A stretch of 64,000 nucleotides of DNA, from the NCBI GenBank assembly GCA_963837755.1, contig CAWIOP010000003.1, positions 124,001 to 188,000 on the forward strand. Reading direction: 5' to 3'. Below are positions 1-7,776 of this stretch, one piece after another; position 1 is the stretch's first letter, and the number at the start of each line of letters is the position of its first letter. The translations under genes and the position numbers were made by a program. Origin of the DNA: JADGHX01 sp963837755 (lineage in GTDB: Bacteria; Pseudomonadota; Gammaproteobacteria; Steroidobacterales; Steroidobacteraceae). Below the pieces are notes generated by a model that made no database searches, had not been told where the DNA came from, and saw only the letters and a list, made by a program, of their open reading frames with translations.

Positions 1-414
1 CGAATCGCGGTCCAGCAGCAGCTGCATTCCCTCATCCAGGTAGGCGCGATAAGCCCACACCTGCTCGAGGGTGGGCCGGGACAACAGCCCGCGCTCCGGC
101 CGGCTGTGTTGCGGCCCGACCGATTCGTAATAGGAATTGAAAAGATAGCGGAACGACGGATCGAAGAACCGGTAGCCCTCGATCGCCGCCTGCAGCACGA
201 ATTCCTCGAAGAACCAGCTGGTGTGCGCGATGTGCCATTTGGCCGGGCTCGCGTCGGGCATGGACTGCAACGCGAAGTCTTCGGTGGCGAGCGGCCGGCA
301 CAGCGATTCGGTGGCCGCGCGAACCTGCCGATAGCGGGCGGCCAGGGCCGGCGCCGGGTCGGAGGCGGGCGCGAGAGGTCGGGCTTTTTCGGGGAGCATG
401 TCGTTCTGGATCAT
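1..414 (-). CDS. egtB: Ergothioneine biosynthesis protein EgtB, N-terminal part (cut by window edge)
   Basis: The reverse strand reads continuously from ATG at 414 to position 1 (138 codons) with no stop. The peptide contains WHIAHTSWFFEEFVL near residues 60-74 and FNSYYESVGPQHSR around residues 91-104. These are hallmarks of the DinB-like iron-binding N-terminal domain of EgtB, the non-heme iron enzyme that joins cysteine to hercynine with sulfoxide formation. The His-x3-His pair in WHIAH is the expected part of the iron site. The FGE-sulfatase C-terminal domain lies outside the window. An in-frame ATG at 399 is an alternative start. The gene is divergent from the M13 peptidase. Confidence 0.85.
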   Translation of the reverse strand, partial: MIQNDMLPEKARPLAPASDPAPALAARYRQVRAATESLCRPLATEDFALQSMPDASPAKWHIAHTSWFFEEFVLQAAIEGYRFFDPSFRYLFNSYYESVGPQHSRPERGLLSRPTLEQVWAYRAYLDEGMQLLLDRDS

Positions 415-686
415 TCTACGGCGACGCTTCCGTTGCGCATACGACTGTGAGGAGCCCCTTACTGGCCCGCGACTCGCGGACAGAGCGAAAGTGGATGCTC
501 GCACGAAACGGGCCCACATCCTGCGCGAAGGGGGCGGTGTCTGACACGGCTGCGGCTCGCCGCGCCCGGCCCCCGATCCACCGCAAGCGGCGCGTGGCGC
601 GTTGGGGCCTCTTGCCTTGCACGCTATGATGCCGTGCCGGGTTACGCCCCGGCCTTCACCGTAGTTTTCCGAAGGCCCCGATACCT

Positions 687-2765
687 ATGAAGTACTGGCT
701 TCTCGCCGCGCTTGCGCTCGCCATCACCGCCTGCAACTCCGCCAGCGTGCGAGAGCCCGACGCCACGCCGGCGGCGGCGCCGGTTGCTGTCGCCCCCGCC
801 CCGCCGCCGCCCAAGGCGGCCATCGGCGAGTTCGGCCTGGATCTCACGGCCGCGAAACCCGCAGTGAAGGCGGGCGACGACTTCTTCGCGCATGCGAACG
901 GCAAGTGGTACGACACGTTCACCATTCCGGAAGACCGCGCCAGCTACGGCATCTTCACCACGCTCGACGAGGTCTCGCAGCAGCGCGTGCGCGAGATCAT
1001 CGAGCAGGCCGCCGCCGCGAAGCCGGCGCAGGGCGCGCCGGAGCAGAAGATCGGCGATTACTACGCCAGCTTCATGGACGAAGCCGCCATCGAGGCGGGT
1101 GGGCTCGCGCCCATCCAGGCCGAGCTGGATCGCATCGAGGCCGCGGCGTCGAAGAACGACATCGCGGTGCTGTTCGGGGCGCCGGGGTTCCAGTCCACCT
1201 TTGGCGTGTCGCTGCCGCCGGATCTCAAGAACCCGAACATCTACACCGTAGGGGTTGACCAGGCCGGGCTCGGTCTGCCCGATCGCGATTTCTATGTGAA
1301 GGACGACGCGCAGCTCAAGGAGATCCGCACGAAGTACGAGGCGTACATCGCGCAGATGCTGGAGCTGGGTGGTGTCGCCGGCACCAAGGCGAAGGCGCGC
1401 AACATCATGGCGTTCGAGACAGCCATTGCGCGCGTGAGCTGGCCCATCGAGAAGCGGCGCGATGTGGATGCCATGTACAACCCGCGCACGGTCGATCAGC
1501 TCGTGGCCTATGCGCCGGGGTTCGACTGGCGCGCGTTCCTCCAGTCTTCGGAACTGGGCGCGCGCAAAGACCTGATCGTCGGCGAGCTAACGGCCATTCG
1601 CGACATCGCGAAGCTCATCGGGCAGACGCCGCTGCCTGTGCTGAAGGACTATCTCACCTTCCATCACCTCAACGGCCATGCGCCGTATCTGCCGAAGCGC
1701 TTCGATGCCGCGCGCTTCGCGTTCTATGGCGCCACGCTGCGCGGCCAGCCGAAGCAGCGCGAGCGCTGGAAGCGCGCGGTGGATGCGGTGAACGGCGCGC
1801 TCGGGGAGCAGGTGGCGCAGGTGTATGTCTCACGGTACTTCCCGCCGGAGTCGAAGGCGAAGATGGAGCAGCTCGTGGCGAACCTGCGCGCGGCGCTCGG
1901 CGAGCGCATCGACGCGCTGCCCTGGATGACGCCGCAGACGAAGCAGCGCGCGCACGAGAAGCTTGCCACGTTCGTCACCAAGATCGGTTATCCAAACCAG
2001 TGGAAGGATTACTCGGCGCTTCAGATCAGGCGCGGGGACCCGGTTGGCAATTCGAATCGCGCGGCGCTGTGGGACTGGCATCGGCAGCTTGCGCGGCTCG
2101 ACAAGCCTGTGGATCGCATGGAGTGGCTGTTGATGCCGCAGGAGATCAACGCTTACTACAACCCGCAGAACAACGAGATCGTGTTTCCGGCGGCGATTCT
2201 CGAGCCGCCGTTCTTCGACCCGAATGCGGATGCGGCGGTGAATTACGGCGCGATCGGCGCGGTGATCGGGCACGAGATCGGGCACGGCTTCGATGACCAG
2301 GGGCGCAAGTTCGCGCCGGATGGCAGCCTGAACGACTGGTGGTCTGCGCAGGACGCGCAGGCGTTTACGGTGCGCGCGGACAAGCTCACCAAGCAATTCT
2401 CGGGGTTCGAGGCGTTGCCGGGGCTGTTCGTGAATGGGGCGAGCACGCTGGGGGAGAACATCGGCGATCTCGGTGGGCTCAACATGGCGTATCACGCGTA
2501 TCGCATTTCACTGAAGGGGCAGGAGCCGCCGGTGATCAATGGGCTTACCGGGGATCAGCGGTTCTTCCTGTCGTGGGCGCAGGTGTGGCGGGCGAAGTAT
2601 CGCGATGGAGTGCTGCGCGAGCAGATTCTTTCGGATGTGCACAGCCCGGCGTACTTCCGGGTGAATGGCGCGGTTCGAAACATGGAAGCCTGGTACAAGG
2701 CGTTCGACGTCAAGCCCGGCGACAAGCTCTATCTGGCTCCGGAGGATCGCGTTTCGATCTGGTAG
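687..2765 (+). CDS. M13 family (neprilysin/PepO-like) zinc metallopeptidase, lipoprotein
   Basis: A 692-residue protein, full length for M13. It opens with a lipoprotein signal ending in ITAC (Cys16), so it is probably anchored in the periplasm or outer membrane, followed by a Pro/Ala-rich linker. The NAYYNP substrate-binding motif (near residue 487) and the zinc motif HEIGH (H529-H533) are present. The third ligand Glu590 lies in GENIGDLGG. Such enzymes cleave oligopeptides on the amino side of hydrophobic residues. The usual C-terminal CxVW of eukaryotic members is absent here; the protein ends in SIW. It is a single gene, with no obvious operon partner; downstream begins a palindromic repeat. 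Confidence 0.95.
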   Translation: MKYWLLAALALAITACNSASVREPDATPAAAPVAVAPAPPPPKAAIGEFGLDLTAAKPAVKAGDDFFAHANGKWYDTFTIPEDRASYGIFTTLDEVSQQRVREIIEQAAAAKPAQGAPEQKIGDYYASFMDEAAIEAGGLAPIQAELDRIEAAASKNDIAVLFGAPGFQSTFGVSLPPDLKNPNIYTVGVDQAGLGLPDRDFYVKDDAQLKEIRTKYEAYIAQMLELGGVAGTKAKARNIMAFETAIARVSWPIEKRRDVDAMYNPRTVDQLVAYAPGFDWRAFLQSSELGARKDLIVGELTAIRDIAKLIGQTPLPVLKDYLTFHHLNGHAPYLPKRFDAARFAFYGATLRGQPKQRERWKRAVDAVNGALGEQVAQVYVSRYFPPESKAKMEQLVANLRAALGERIDALPWMTPQTKQRAHEKLATFVTKIGYPNQWKDYSALQIRRGDPVGNSNRAALWDWHRQLARLDKPVDRMEWLLMPQEINAYYNPQNNEIVFPAAILEPPFFDPNADAAVNYGAIGAVIGHEIGHGFDDQGRKFAPDGSLNDWWSAQDAQAFTVRADKLTKQFSGFEALPGLFVNGASTLGENIGDLGGLNMAYHAYRISLKGQEPPVINGLTGDQRFFLSWAQVWRAKYRDGVLREQILSDVHSPAYFRVNGAVRNMEAWYKAFDVKPGDKLYLAPEDRVSIW

Positions 2766-3372
2766 AGACGAAGGCTCGTCGCAGGCGAAGGTCTGTTCGG
2801 GCGGGCTCTTTCTCATTGTCCCGCCGCATCGGGCTCGCGCGCTTCGAAGAAAGCCGCGGAGGACCGCGACTTTCTTCGGCGTTCCCCGCGCGCGTCGGGG
2901 GCCGCGCGTCACGGCGGCCTTCCCAAGGTTCTTGTTCTGTGCGCCGTGCAAAGGCTCGGCGTCCCAGTGGGTGCGAATCCCACCCGGCCAAAGGTCGCTC
3001 CAGCCGGAAGTAATCGGAGCAGTTGCGCAAGGAGAGATGCGGCTGAAGCCTCCGGTGTAGAGGGTCACTAGGTGACTCGACGAGCATGCAGGCCGTAACG
3101 CGAGTGAACGCCGAGCAGGTCCCGAAAGAACTGATGCGGAAGCCGACCCGGCCAGAACTACGGGGAAGGCTGCCATGTGCGGGGAAGCGAGCGACGAGCG
3201 CACCCGGACATCCGCCGGGATAGTGGCGATGGCATGTGTGCAAGAGGGACGAGTGAGCAACACGGGAAGTCTGCTCGCGTGATCGGGCCAGAGGATCAAC
3301 CGGCAACCCGCGAGGGATGGGCCGGGCGCGAACAGATGGCGGAGAGGCGGGTAGTACCGTTGAAGCCGGGTA

Positions 3373-4764
3373 ATGCCGGGGGAGGGAAGCCGCCTCAGTT
3401 CAAGGGCAACGCAAGACGTAGCGAGGGACGGGAGATTGGGCAACCTAACCACTCCGGCTAGTGTTCAGAAGCTGCAGACGGCGTTACATGCCAAAGCGAA
3501 GGAGGAGCCGGGATTTCGCTTCTACGCGCTGTACGACAAGGTGTACCGGGCCGATGTGCTGACCCATGCCTATGAGCGCTGCCGTGCGAACGGCGGGGCA
3601 GAAGGGGTGGACGGACAGAGGTTCGAGGACATCGAAGCGTACGGAGCACAGAAGTGGCTCGGCGAACTGACGCAAGCGCTGAGGGAGAAGAGTTATCAGG
3701 CGCAAGCGATCAGGCGAGTCTATATCCCCAAACCCGACGGCAGGCTGAGGCCGCTGGGTATTCCGACGATCCGCGACCGAGTGGTACAGACGGCGGTGGT
3801 GCTGGTGCTGGAGCCGATCTTCGAGGCCGACCTGCTGCCCGAGCAATACGCGTACCGAGCGGATCACGATGCGCTGGAAGCTGTGGACCAAGTGCACAGC
3901 CTGCTCAACCAAGGTCATCGCGAAGTCGTGGACGCGGATTTATCCGGGTACTTCGACACGATCCCGCACGAGCCGCTTCTGAAGTGCGTGGCGCGCCGGG
4001 TCAGTGACCGGCAGGTGCTGCATCTGATCAAGATGTGGCTCACCGCTGCGGTGGAAGAAGACGACGGCCGCGGCGGGGTCAAACGCACGACCGGCAACCG
4101 CGACAGCAAGCGGGGCATTCCTCAGGGTTCTCCGATCTCACCGTTGCTGTCGAATCTGTACATGCGGCGGTTCATTCTGGGATGGAAGAAGCTGGGCCAT
4201 GCTGAGCGGTATGCAGCGCAGATCGTCAACTATGCCGATGACCTGGTGATCTGCTGCAAAGGGCGGGCTGAAGAAGCCTTGCAGGCGATGCGGCAGGTGA
4301 TGGCGCGGCTGGACCTGACGGTGAATGAGGAGAAGACCTACGTCTGTCGTGTCCCGCAGGATCACTTTGACTTTCTCGGCTACACCTTCGGACGGTGCTA
4401 CTCCAAACGCACGGGGCGAGCCTATCTGGGCACGCGTCCGTCGAAGAAGAGCATACGGCGCATGGTCGGAACGATCAGCGCCGAAACCGAACGGCGGTGG
4501 GTGGGCCGCAGCGATGAGTACGTGATCGGGAGTCTGAACCGCAAGCTGCAGGGCTGGGCGAATTACTTTCGCCTCGGCTCCGTCAGTGCGGGGTATCGGA
4601 TACTGGACATGCACGCTACGTCGCGGCTGCGTCGGTGGCTCTGCAAGAAGCACAAGGGAAGTCGAGCGGCACGCTCGCGCTACCCGGATGCGTACCTGTA
4701 CGAGAAGTTGGGACTCATCCGTCTGTCCAAGCTGACGCGGAGCCTTCCGTGGGCGAAGGCGTGA
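3373..4764 (+). CDS. ltrA: Group II intron reverse transcriptase/maturase
   Basis: A 463-residue intron-encoded protein. The RT core runs from about residue 60 to 330, with GVDG, the IPKPDGRLRPLGIPTIRDR block, GIPQGSPISPLLSNLYM and the catalytic YADD near residue 289. A maturase/thumb region follows (LQGWANYFRLG near residues 389-399). There is no HNH endonuclease domain, so retrohoming would rely on replication forks or hairpin DNA targets, as in En-less classes. It supports splicing and mobility of the surrounding intron. The true start may lie downstream of 3373, close to ASVQKLQTALHAKAK, where related proteins begin. The frame is intact, so the intron may be active. Confidence 0.93.
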   Translation: MPGEGSRLSSRATQDVARDGRLGNLTTPASVQKLQTALHAKAKEEPGFRFYALYDKVYRADVLTHAYERCRANGGAEGVDGQRFEDIEAYGAQKWLGELTQALREKSYQAQAIRRVYIPKPDGRLRPLGIPTIRDRVVQTAVVLVLEPIFEADLLPEQYAYRADHDALEAVDQVHSLLNQGHREVVDADLSGYFDTIPHEPLLKCVARRVSDRQVLHLIKMWLTAAVEEDDGRGGVKRTTGNRDSKRGIPQGSPISPLLSNLYMRRFILGWKKLGHAERYAAQIVNYADDLVICCKGRAEEALQAMRQVMARLDLTVNEEKTYVCRVPQDHFDFLGYTFGRCYSKRTGRAYLGTRPSKKSIRRMVGTISAETERRWVGRSDEYVIGSLNRKLQGWANYFRLGSVSAGYRILDMHATSRLRRWLCKKHKGSRAARSRYPDAYLYEKLGLIRLSKLTRSLPWAKA

Positions 4765-4776
4765 TCTCTTGTCCGG

Positions 4777-4914
4777 GAGCCGGATGCCTTAATAGGGCCC
4801 GTCCGGTTCGATGAGCGGGATGTGGAAACGGAGCTACGGACCCTCGATTGCGACACCGCCAGACGAAAGGGGCGGCAACAGTTGAGAGGGCTCCTACCGC
4901 CACCGCACCACATC
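4777..4914 (+). ncRNA. Group II intron domains V and VI
   Basis: Domain V is a 33-nt hairpin at 4777-4809 beginning GAGCCGGATGCC and closing CCGTCCGGTTC, with the AGC catalytic triad at its 5' side. Domain VI is drawn as the stem GATGTGG (4819-4825) with CCACATC (4908-4914). It carries a secondary arm inside it, GGAGC (4830-4834) with GCTCC (4890-4894). A domain VI this long is unusual. The branch-point adenosine could not be assigned with certainty. Confidence 0.75.
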
Positions 4915-5076
4915 TCGACTCCACCCACTCGCGCGGCCCTGATCCGCCGTCGCGCGGGCGCTCGCCAGATGCGGCGGGACAATGAGAAAGAGCCCGCCCG
5001 AACAGACCTTCGCTGATGGGTTGCGGTATCTGGCGGCGCTGCGTTGTCGCCGCCGTGGCGTCGCTCTGCTGGGCTT

Positions 5077-5169
5077 ATGGTTACGATAGCCGCGATCGAC
5101 TCAAGTGACGCTAGCACCGCGCGAATCGAGAGCTGGACGTACGATGCCAATGGAAACCGTCTCACGTGA
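5077..5169 (+). pseudogene. Rhs/YD-repeat protein remnant
   Basis: The frame from 5077 ends with ESWTYDANGNRLT and a stop at 5167-5169. TYDANGNRLT is the signature of Rhs/YD-repeat proteins. A second YD-like stretch, YGYDSRDRL, is readable just upstream in another frame, so an indel separates the two repeats. Only about 30 codons remain, far short of an Rhs protein. It marks an old Rhs locus or a transferred scrap within the accessory island. There is no adjacent toxin or immunity gene. Confidence 0.65.
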
Positions 5170-5358
5170 TGGCAGTTCGACGCGTGCGCGTGGCAGTCGG
5201 AGGAGTCGGCGTGGCAGTTCGAAGGGTCGGCGTGGCAGCTCGACGAGCGCGGATGGCACGCCGAAGAGTTGAGATGGCATTCCAGACTGCGCGCGTGCCA
5301 GTCCGTCGCATCGGCACGGCACTTCCAGAGCACGGCGAGCCAGTTCCGCGCTGTGGCG
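5170..5358 (+). repeat. Degenerate 21-bp tandem repeat, about nine units
   Basis: Nine consecutive 21-bp units begin TGGCAG or a close variant at 5170, 5191, 5212, 5233, 5254, 5275, 5296, 5317 and 5338. The first four are the best conserved. Because 21 is a multiple of three, they read as a seven-residue repeat (WQFDxSA-like) in the same frame as the Rhs remnant, immediately after its TGA, and that frame stays open to 5451. No start codon or ribosome site makes it a convincing gene. The remaining bases to 5616 hold nothing recognisable. Confidence 0.75.
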
Positions 5359-5616
5359 TGGGTTGCGAAATACTCCAGCACGCGAATAGAGACATCCAGC
5401 AGAGAACGAGTGTGCTTCATGCCTGGCAGCAGCATGGCGGCGGTGGTCTGACCTGAGGTGCGTCCACTGATCGAGCGGTTACCAACGTGCCGACGCATAT
5501 GCACGAAGGCAATCTGGATCGAAGAACGCCGAGCAACGCGCGATCAGAGTCTCGAACGGGCGAGCAAGCGCCCCTCAATCAAGTACACGCCCATGAGCGG
5601 CTTGCCTTCAGGCATA

Positions 5617-6369
5617 ATGACCATGCGGATGCCACAGCACTACTCCAAAGCGCCCATCGCCGAGGCTGTCATCAGCCTGCGCGTCGACCCTTCTCCGGGC
5701 CTCGATTCCTCTGTATTTCAGCAACTGGCCAACCGCCTGGTCGACTACCCGAAGCGCCTGCCGATCAAGGGCCTGCAGATGGGTTTTTCGGCGGCCGACA
5801 CACCGAGCCCGCAGTTTCACAGCAAGCACGAAGATCTCGGATTGCGTCTCGAGACGGCCGACGGCCGGCGTGTCCTGCAATTGCAGAAGCACGAGTTTAC
5901 TTTCAGCCACCTGCCCCCATACTCGAACTGGCAAGAGTTCGTCGCTGACGGCAGGCCGCTATGGCCCCTTTTTGTGTCGGCCACCGGCGCCACGGCTGTG
6001 ACGAGAGCCGCCGTCCGGGTCATCAACAAGCTTGAAATTCCTGGGCCCATTGCCGATCTTCCGCTCTACGTGAATTTACTGCCCGCGTTGCCGCGAGCCA
6101 TGCCAAGCCCTCCCGACACCTTCTTCATGCAATTCCAGCTATCTCTCGACAAGTTGGCGGAAGGCTGCCGAGCGATCGTGAACGTCGCCAGTGGCTCTCA
6201 ACCCGATAGGGATACGACTAACCTGCTGCTCGACTTCGATCTGTTCGTCCAAGGCCCATTGAAGGTCGACGATGCAATAGTGTGGCCGCTCCTCGAGAGA
6301 CTCAGCGAGGGCAAGAACCAGCTGTTCGAAGCGTGCATAACGGACAAAACGCGAGCCCTCATCCAATGA
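5617..6369 (+). CDS. TIGR04255 family protein
   Basis: A 250-residue protein starting MTMRMPQHYSKAPIAEAVIS. The HYSKAPIAEAVI opening (residues 7-18) is the diagnostic N-terminus of the TIGR04255 family, scattered and functionally uncharacterised. Family size is usually about 250 residues, which supports starting at 5617 (or ATG 5629) rather than at the upstream end of the open frame. No membrane segment or signal peptide is seen. Codon use looks less GC3-biased than in flanking housekeeping genes, suggesting transfer. The stop overlaps the next start (ATGA at 6366), so the genes are translationally coupled. Its function is not known. Confidence 0.85.
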   Translation: MTMRMPQHYSKAPIAEAVISLRVDPSPGLDSSVFQQLANRLVDYPKRLPIKGLQMGFSAADTPSPQFHSKHEDLGLRLETADGRRVLQLQKHEFTFSHLPPYSNWQEFVADGRPLWPLFVSATGATAVTRAAVRVINKLEIPGPIADLPLYVNLLPALPRAMPSPPDTFFMQFQLSLDKLAEGCRAIVNVASGSQPDRDTTNLLLDFDLFVQGPLKVDDAIVWPLLERLSEGKNQLFEACITDKTRALIQ

Positions 6370-6854
6370 GCGCAATGGATGCCATCAAGTCGCCTGACTC
6401 CTACTACTCGGCTCCCTTTCGTGGAGCAAGCGCATGTGCAACCCAGCATTGGGAACGATTCGTCTCAATCCCGAACGTCGAGTGGCTGCACCTTCGGCCC
6501 GAAAAGCTGCGGCTCGAGCGCCTTGCTGCATTGGGTGAAAACTGGGATGGCCACGGCAGCGCCGCGCCCAACCGCAATGCGATCGACAAGGCTTCCAGGG
6601 ACGTATTGCCCGAACTCTACCAGGCAGTCTCGACCGAAAGCTCCAGATGGACCACTCCTCACATCACCGCAAGTGAAGCCGGCGAGATAGTTCTGGAATG
6701 GTGGCATGGAGACCGCAAGGTCACCCTCTATGTTTCTGATTCACGTATCGAATACATCAAGGTCGGCGGTCTCGACATCGACAACGAGATGGAAACCGGT
6801 CCTATCTCCTCAGCCCCAGACTTCCGCCCTGTCTGGACCTGGCTCCACGCCTGA
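6366..6854 (+). CDS. Hypothetical protein coupled to the TIGR04255 gene
   Basis: A 162-residue soluble protein. Visible features are LAALGENWDGHGSAAPNR (about residues 54-71), EIVLEWWHGDRKVTLYV (about residues 103-119), and a C-terminal acidic/aromatic segment ending WTWLHA. The ENWDGHG and EWW elements look like conserved family motifs of small proteins found beside TIGR04255 genes, though I cannot name a family. It overlaps the upstream gene by 4 bp and is followed after 6 bp by a third gene, so the three form an operon. No toxin, nuclease or binding motif is recognised. Confidence 0.7.
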   Translation: MSAMDAIKSPDSYYSAPFRGASACATQHWERFVSIPNVEWLHLRPEKLRLERLAALGENWDGHGSAAPNRNAIDKASRDVLPELYQAVSTESSRWTTPHITASEAGEIVLEWWHGDRKVTLYVSDSRIEYIKVGGLDIDNEMETGPISSAPDFRPVWTWLHA

Positions 6855-6860
6855 TCGGTC

Positions 6861-7340
6861 ATGGAGGCAACGCCAGTCCACGACATCGAAGATTTGTATC
6901 GGGCGATCCGGGCGGATCGCGGCGAATTCACTGTAACTGCCGATGGCCAGCTCAAGTTCAGCGCGTCAGCCTTTAACGATCGAGATCGAACGCCCTCCGT
7001 TGATCGCTCCTCCATCCGGACCGAACCACGCGACACGCGCATCAACGCCACCGATGGAGTGACCGTCGTCAGAGCCGCTCAAGTCCGGTCCATCCGCACC
7101 ATCCGCATCGACCCCGGCAAGAAAAACGATGACCGCGTCTACCAAGTCGACGCCATCCACCGACCCCTTCCGGACGACGACGATCCCGCCGAAAACCCCG
7201 CCCACTGCCAAATCGAATGCTGCCCCAGCATCGCCACCGATAACCACTATAGAAAACTCAAAGAAGCACTCGCTCTCCTCGCAAACACACGTGGATTCAT
7301 CGTCAACCCCACCCTCGAAACTCGACAACCCCAAATGTAG
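6861..7340 (+). CDS. Hypothetical protein, third gene of the TIGR04255 cassette
   Basis: A 159-residue soluble protein, with start ATG at 6861 six bases after the previous stop. The central stretch FSASAFNDRDRTPSVDRSSI (about residues 33-52) followed by an Arg-rich segment and the phrase GVTVVRAAQVRSI (about residues 66-78) looks conserved and basic. The C-terminal half has His/Cys residues (HCQIECC near residues 118-124) and a helical KLKEALALLANTRGF. No known domain is recognised. Low GC at third positions relative to neighbours fits the transferred character of the whole cassette. Confidence 0.65.
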   Translation: MEATPVHDIEDLYRAIRADRGEFTVTADGQLKFSASAFNDRDRTPSVDRSSIRTEPRDTRINATDGVTVVRAAQVRSIRTIRIDPGKKNDDRVYQVDAIHRPLPDDDDPAENPAHCQIECCPSIATDNHYRKLKEALALLANTRGFIVNPTLETRQPQM

Positions 7341-7776
7341 AAAGCGCCCAGACTCCCCGAGGAAGTGATTCCGGAGCCGTGGTTCTGCGGACCGTACTTC
7401 GACAAGTTCCTTCTCCGCGCGAGAGGAGCGGGCTGCGGTGAGGCTTCTGGTTGCCGGACCAAGGTTCAGCAGATTCATTACACGCGCAGGTCGGTGTGGA
7501 AGTTTTGCGGGAACCCACGATCCGGTTCGCCGCGCTCGCCGGTTCCCCCATCTCCGCAGCGCCTTATTGCGTTGTGATGTCCGGGGCCTTGTGGCCAGGC
7601 AGGTTCCGACGGTCCTGCAGGCTGTGCAGAAAGCAACCGGCAGAACTTTGAAAAGAAGATGAGACGCGTCGGAAGTTGACGCTCGCTCGCCAGTCGTACC
7701 GGGGTGGAACATGCGCGGACATCGCCTCGAAATACGCCCAATGGCGCTTCGATCGGCGGCCCGAGCGCCGTCTCCG
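7341..7776. other. 436-bp region without a recognisable gene
   Basis: Lies between the TIGR04255 cassette and the convergent MFS gene. Short open frames on both strands have no recognisable family, no ribosome sites and arginine-rich translations typical of shadow frames. No tRNA-like fold, terminator or clear repeat was found. It probably marks the right-hand junction of the accessory island that began near 2.8 kb. Confidence 0.5.

Larger units (their letters stand above)
2939..4919 (+). mobile_element. Group II intron (ribozyme plus encoded reverse transcriptase)
   Basis: The intron begins with GTGCG at 2939, the usual GTGYG 5' end. It continues through about 430 nt of structured RNA (domains I-IV start), encodes a maturase/reverse transcriptase (3373-4764), and closes with a recognisable domain V (4777-4809) and a domain VI stem (GATGTGG 4819-4825 pairing CCACATC 4908-4914). 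It ends in TCGAC at 4919. The 3' end is inferred from the DVI pairing and from matching the flanks to the uninterrupted copy at 15.9 kb. The exact ends are plausible to within a few bases. The host site is the apical region of a palindromic element, not a gene. Confidence 0.85.
2785..5013. repeat. Long palindromic element, copy A, split by a group II intron
   Basis: Perfect 46-bp inverted arms lie at 2785-2830 and 4968-5013, both starting GCGAAGGTCTGT on their outer end. Inside the left arm is a 34-nt hairpin (2845-2878, loop AGGA), then a 41-bp block (about 2877-2917) identical to copy B at 15965-16005. Just before the right arm is a second conserved block of about 39 bp (about 4929-4967), again identical to copy B. 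The group II intron sits in the short variable stretch between the two conserved blocks. With the intron removed, the element would be about 248 bp. It shows no coding potential. Confidence 0.85.

Noticed and set aside
4898..4919. Intron 3' end at about 4897 (CTAC)
   Set aside because: The GATGTGG/CCACATC pairing extends domain VI to 4914, and ending at TCGAC 4919 gives a flank length closer to the uninterrupted copy B.
5170..5358. Possible CRISPR array
   Set aside because: The 21-bp units are contiguous without spacers, degenerate and in phase with a reading frame; no cas genes are present.
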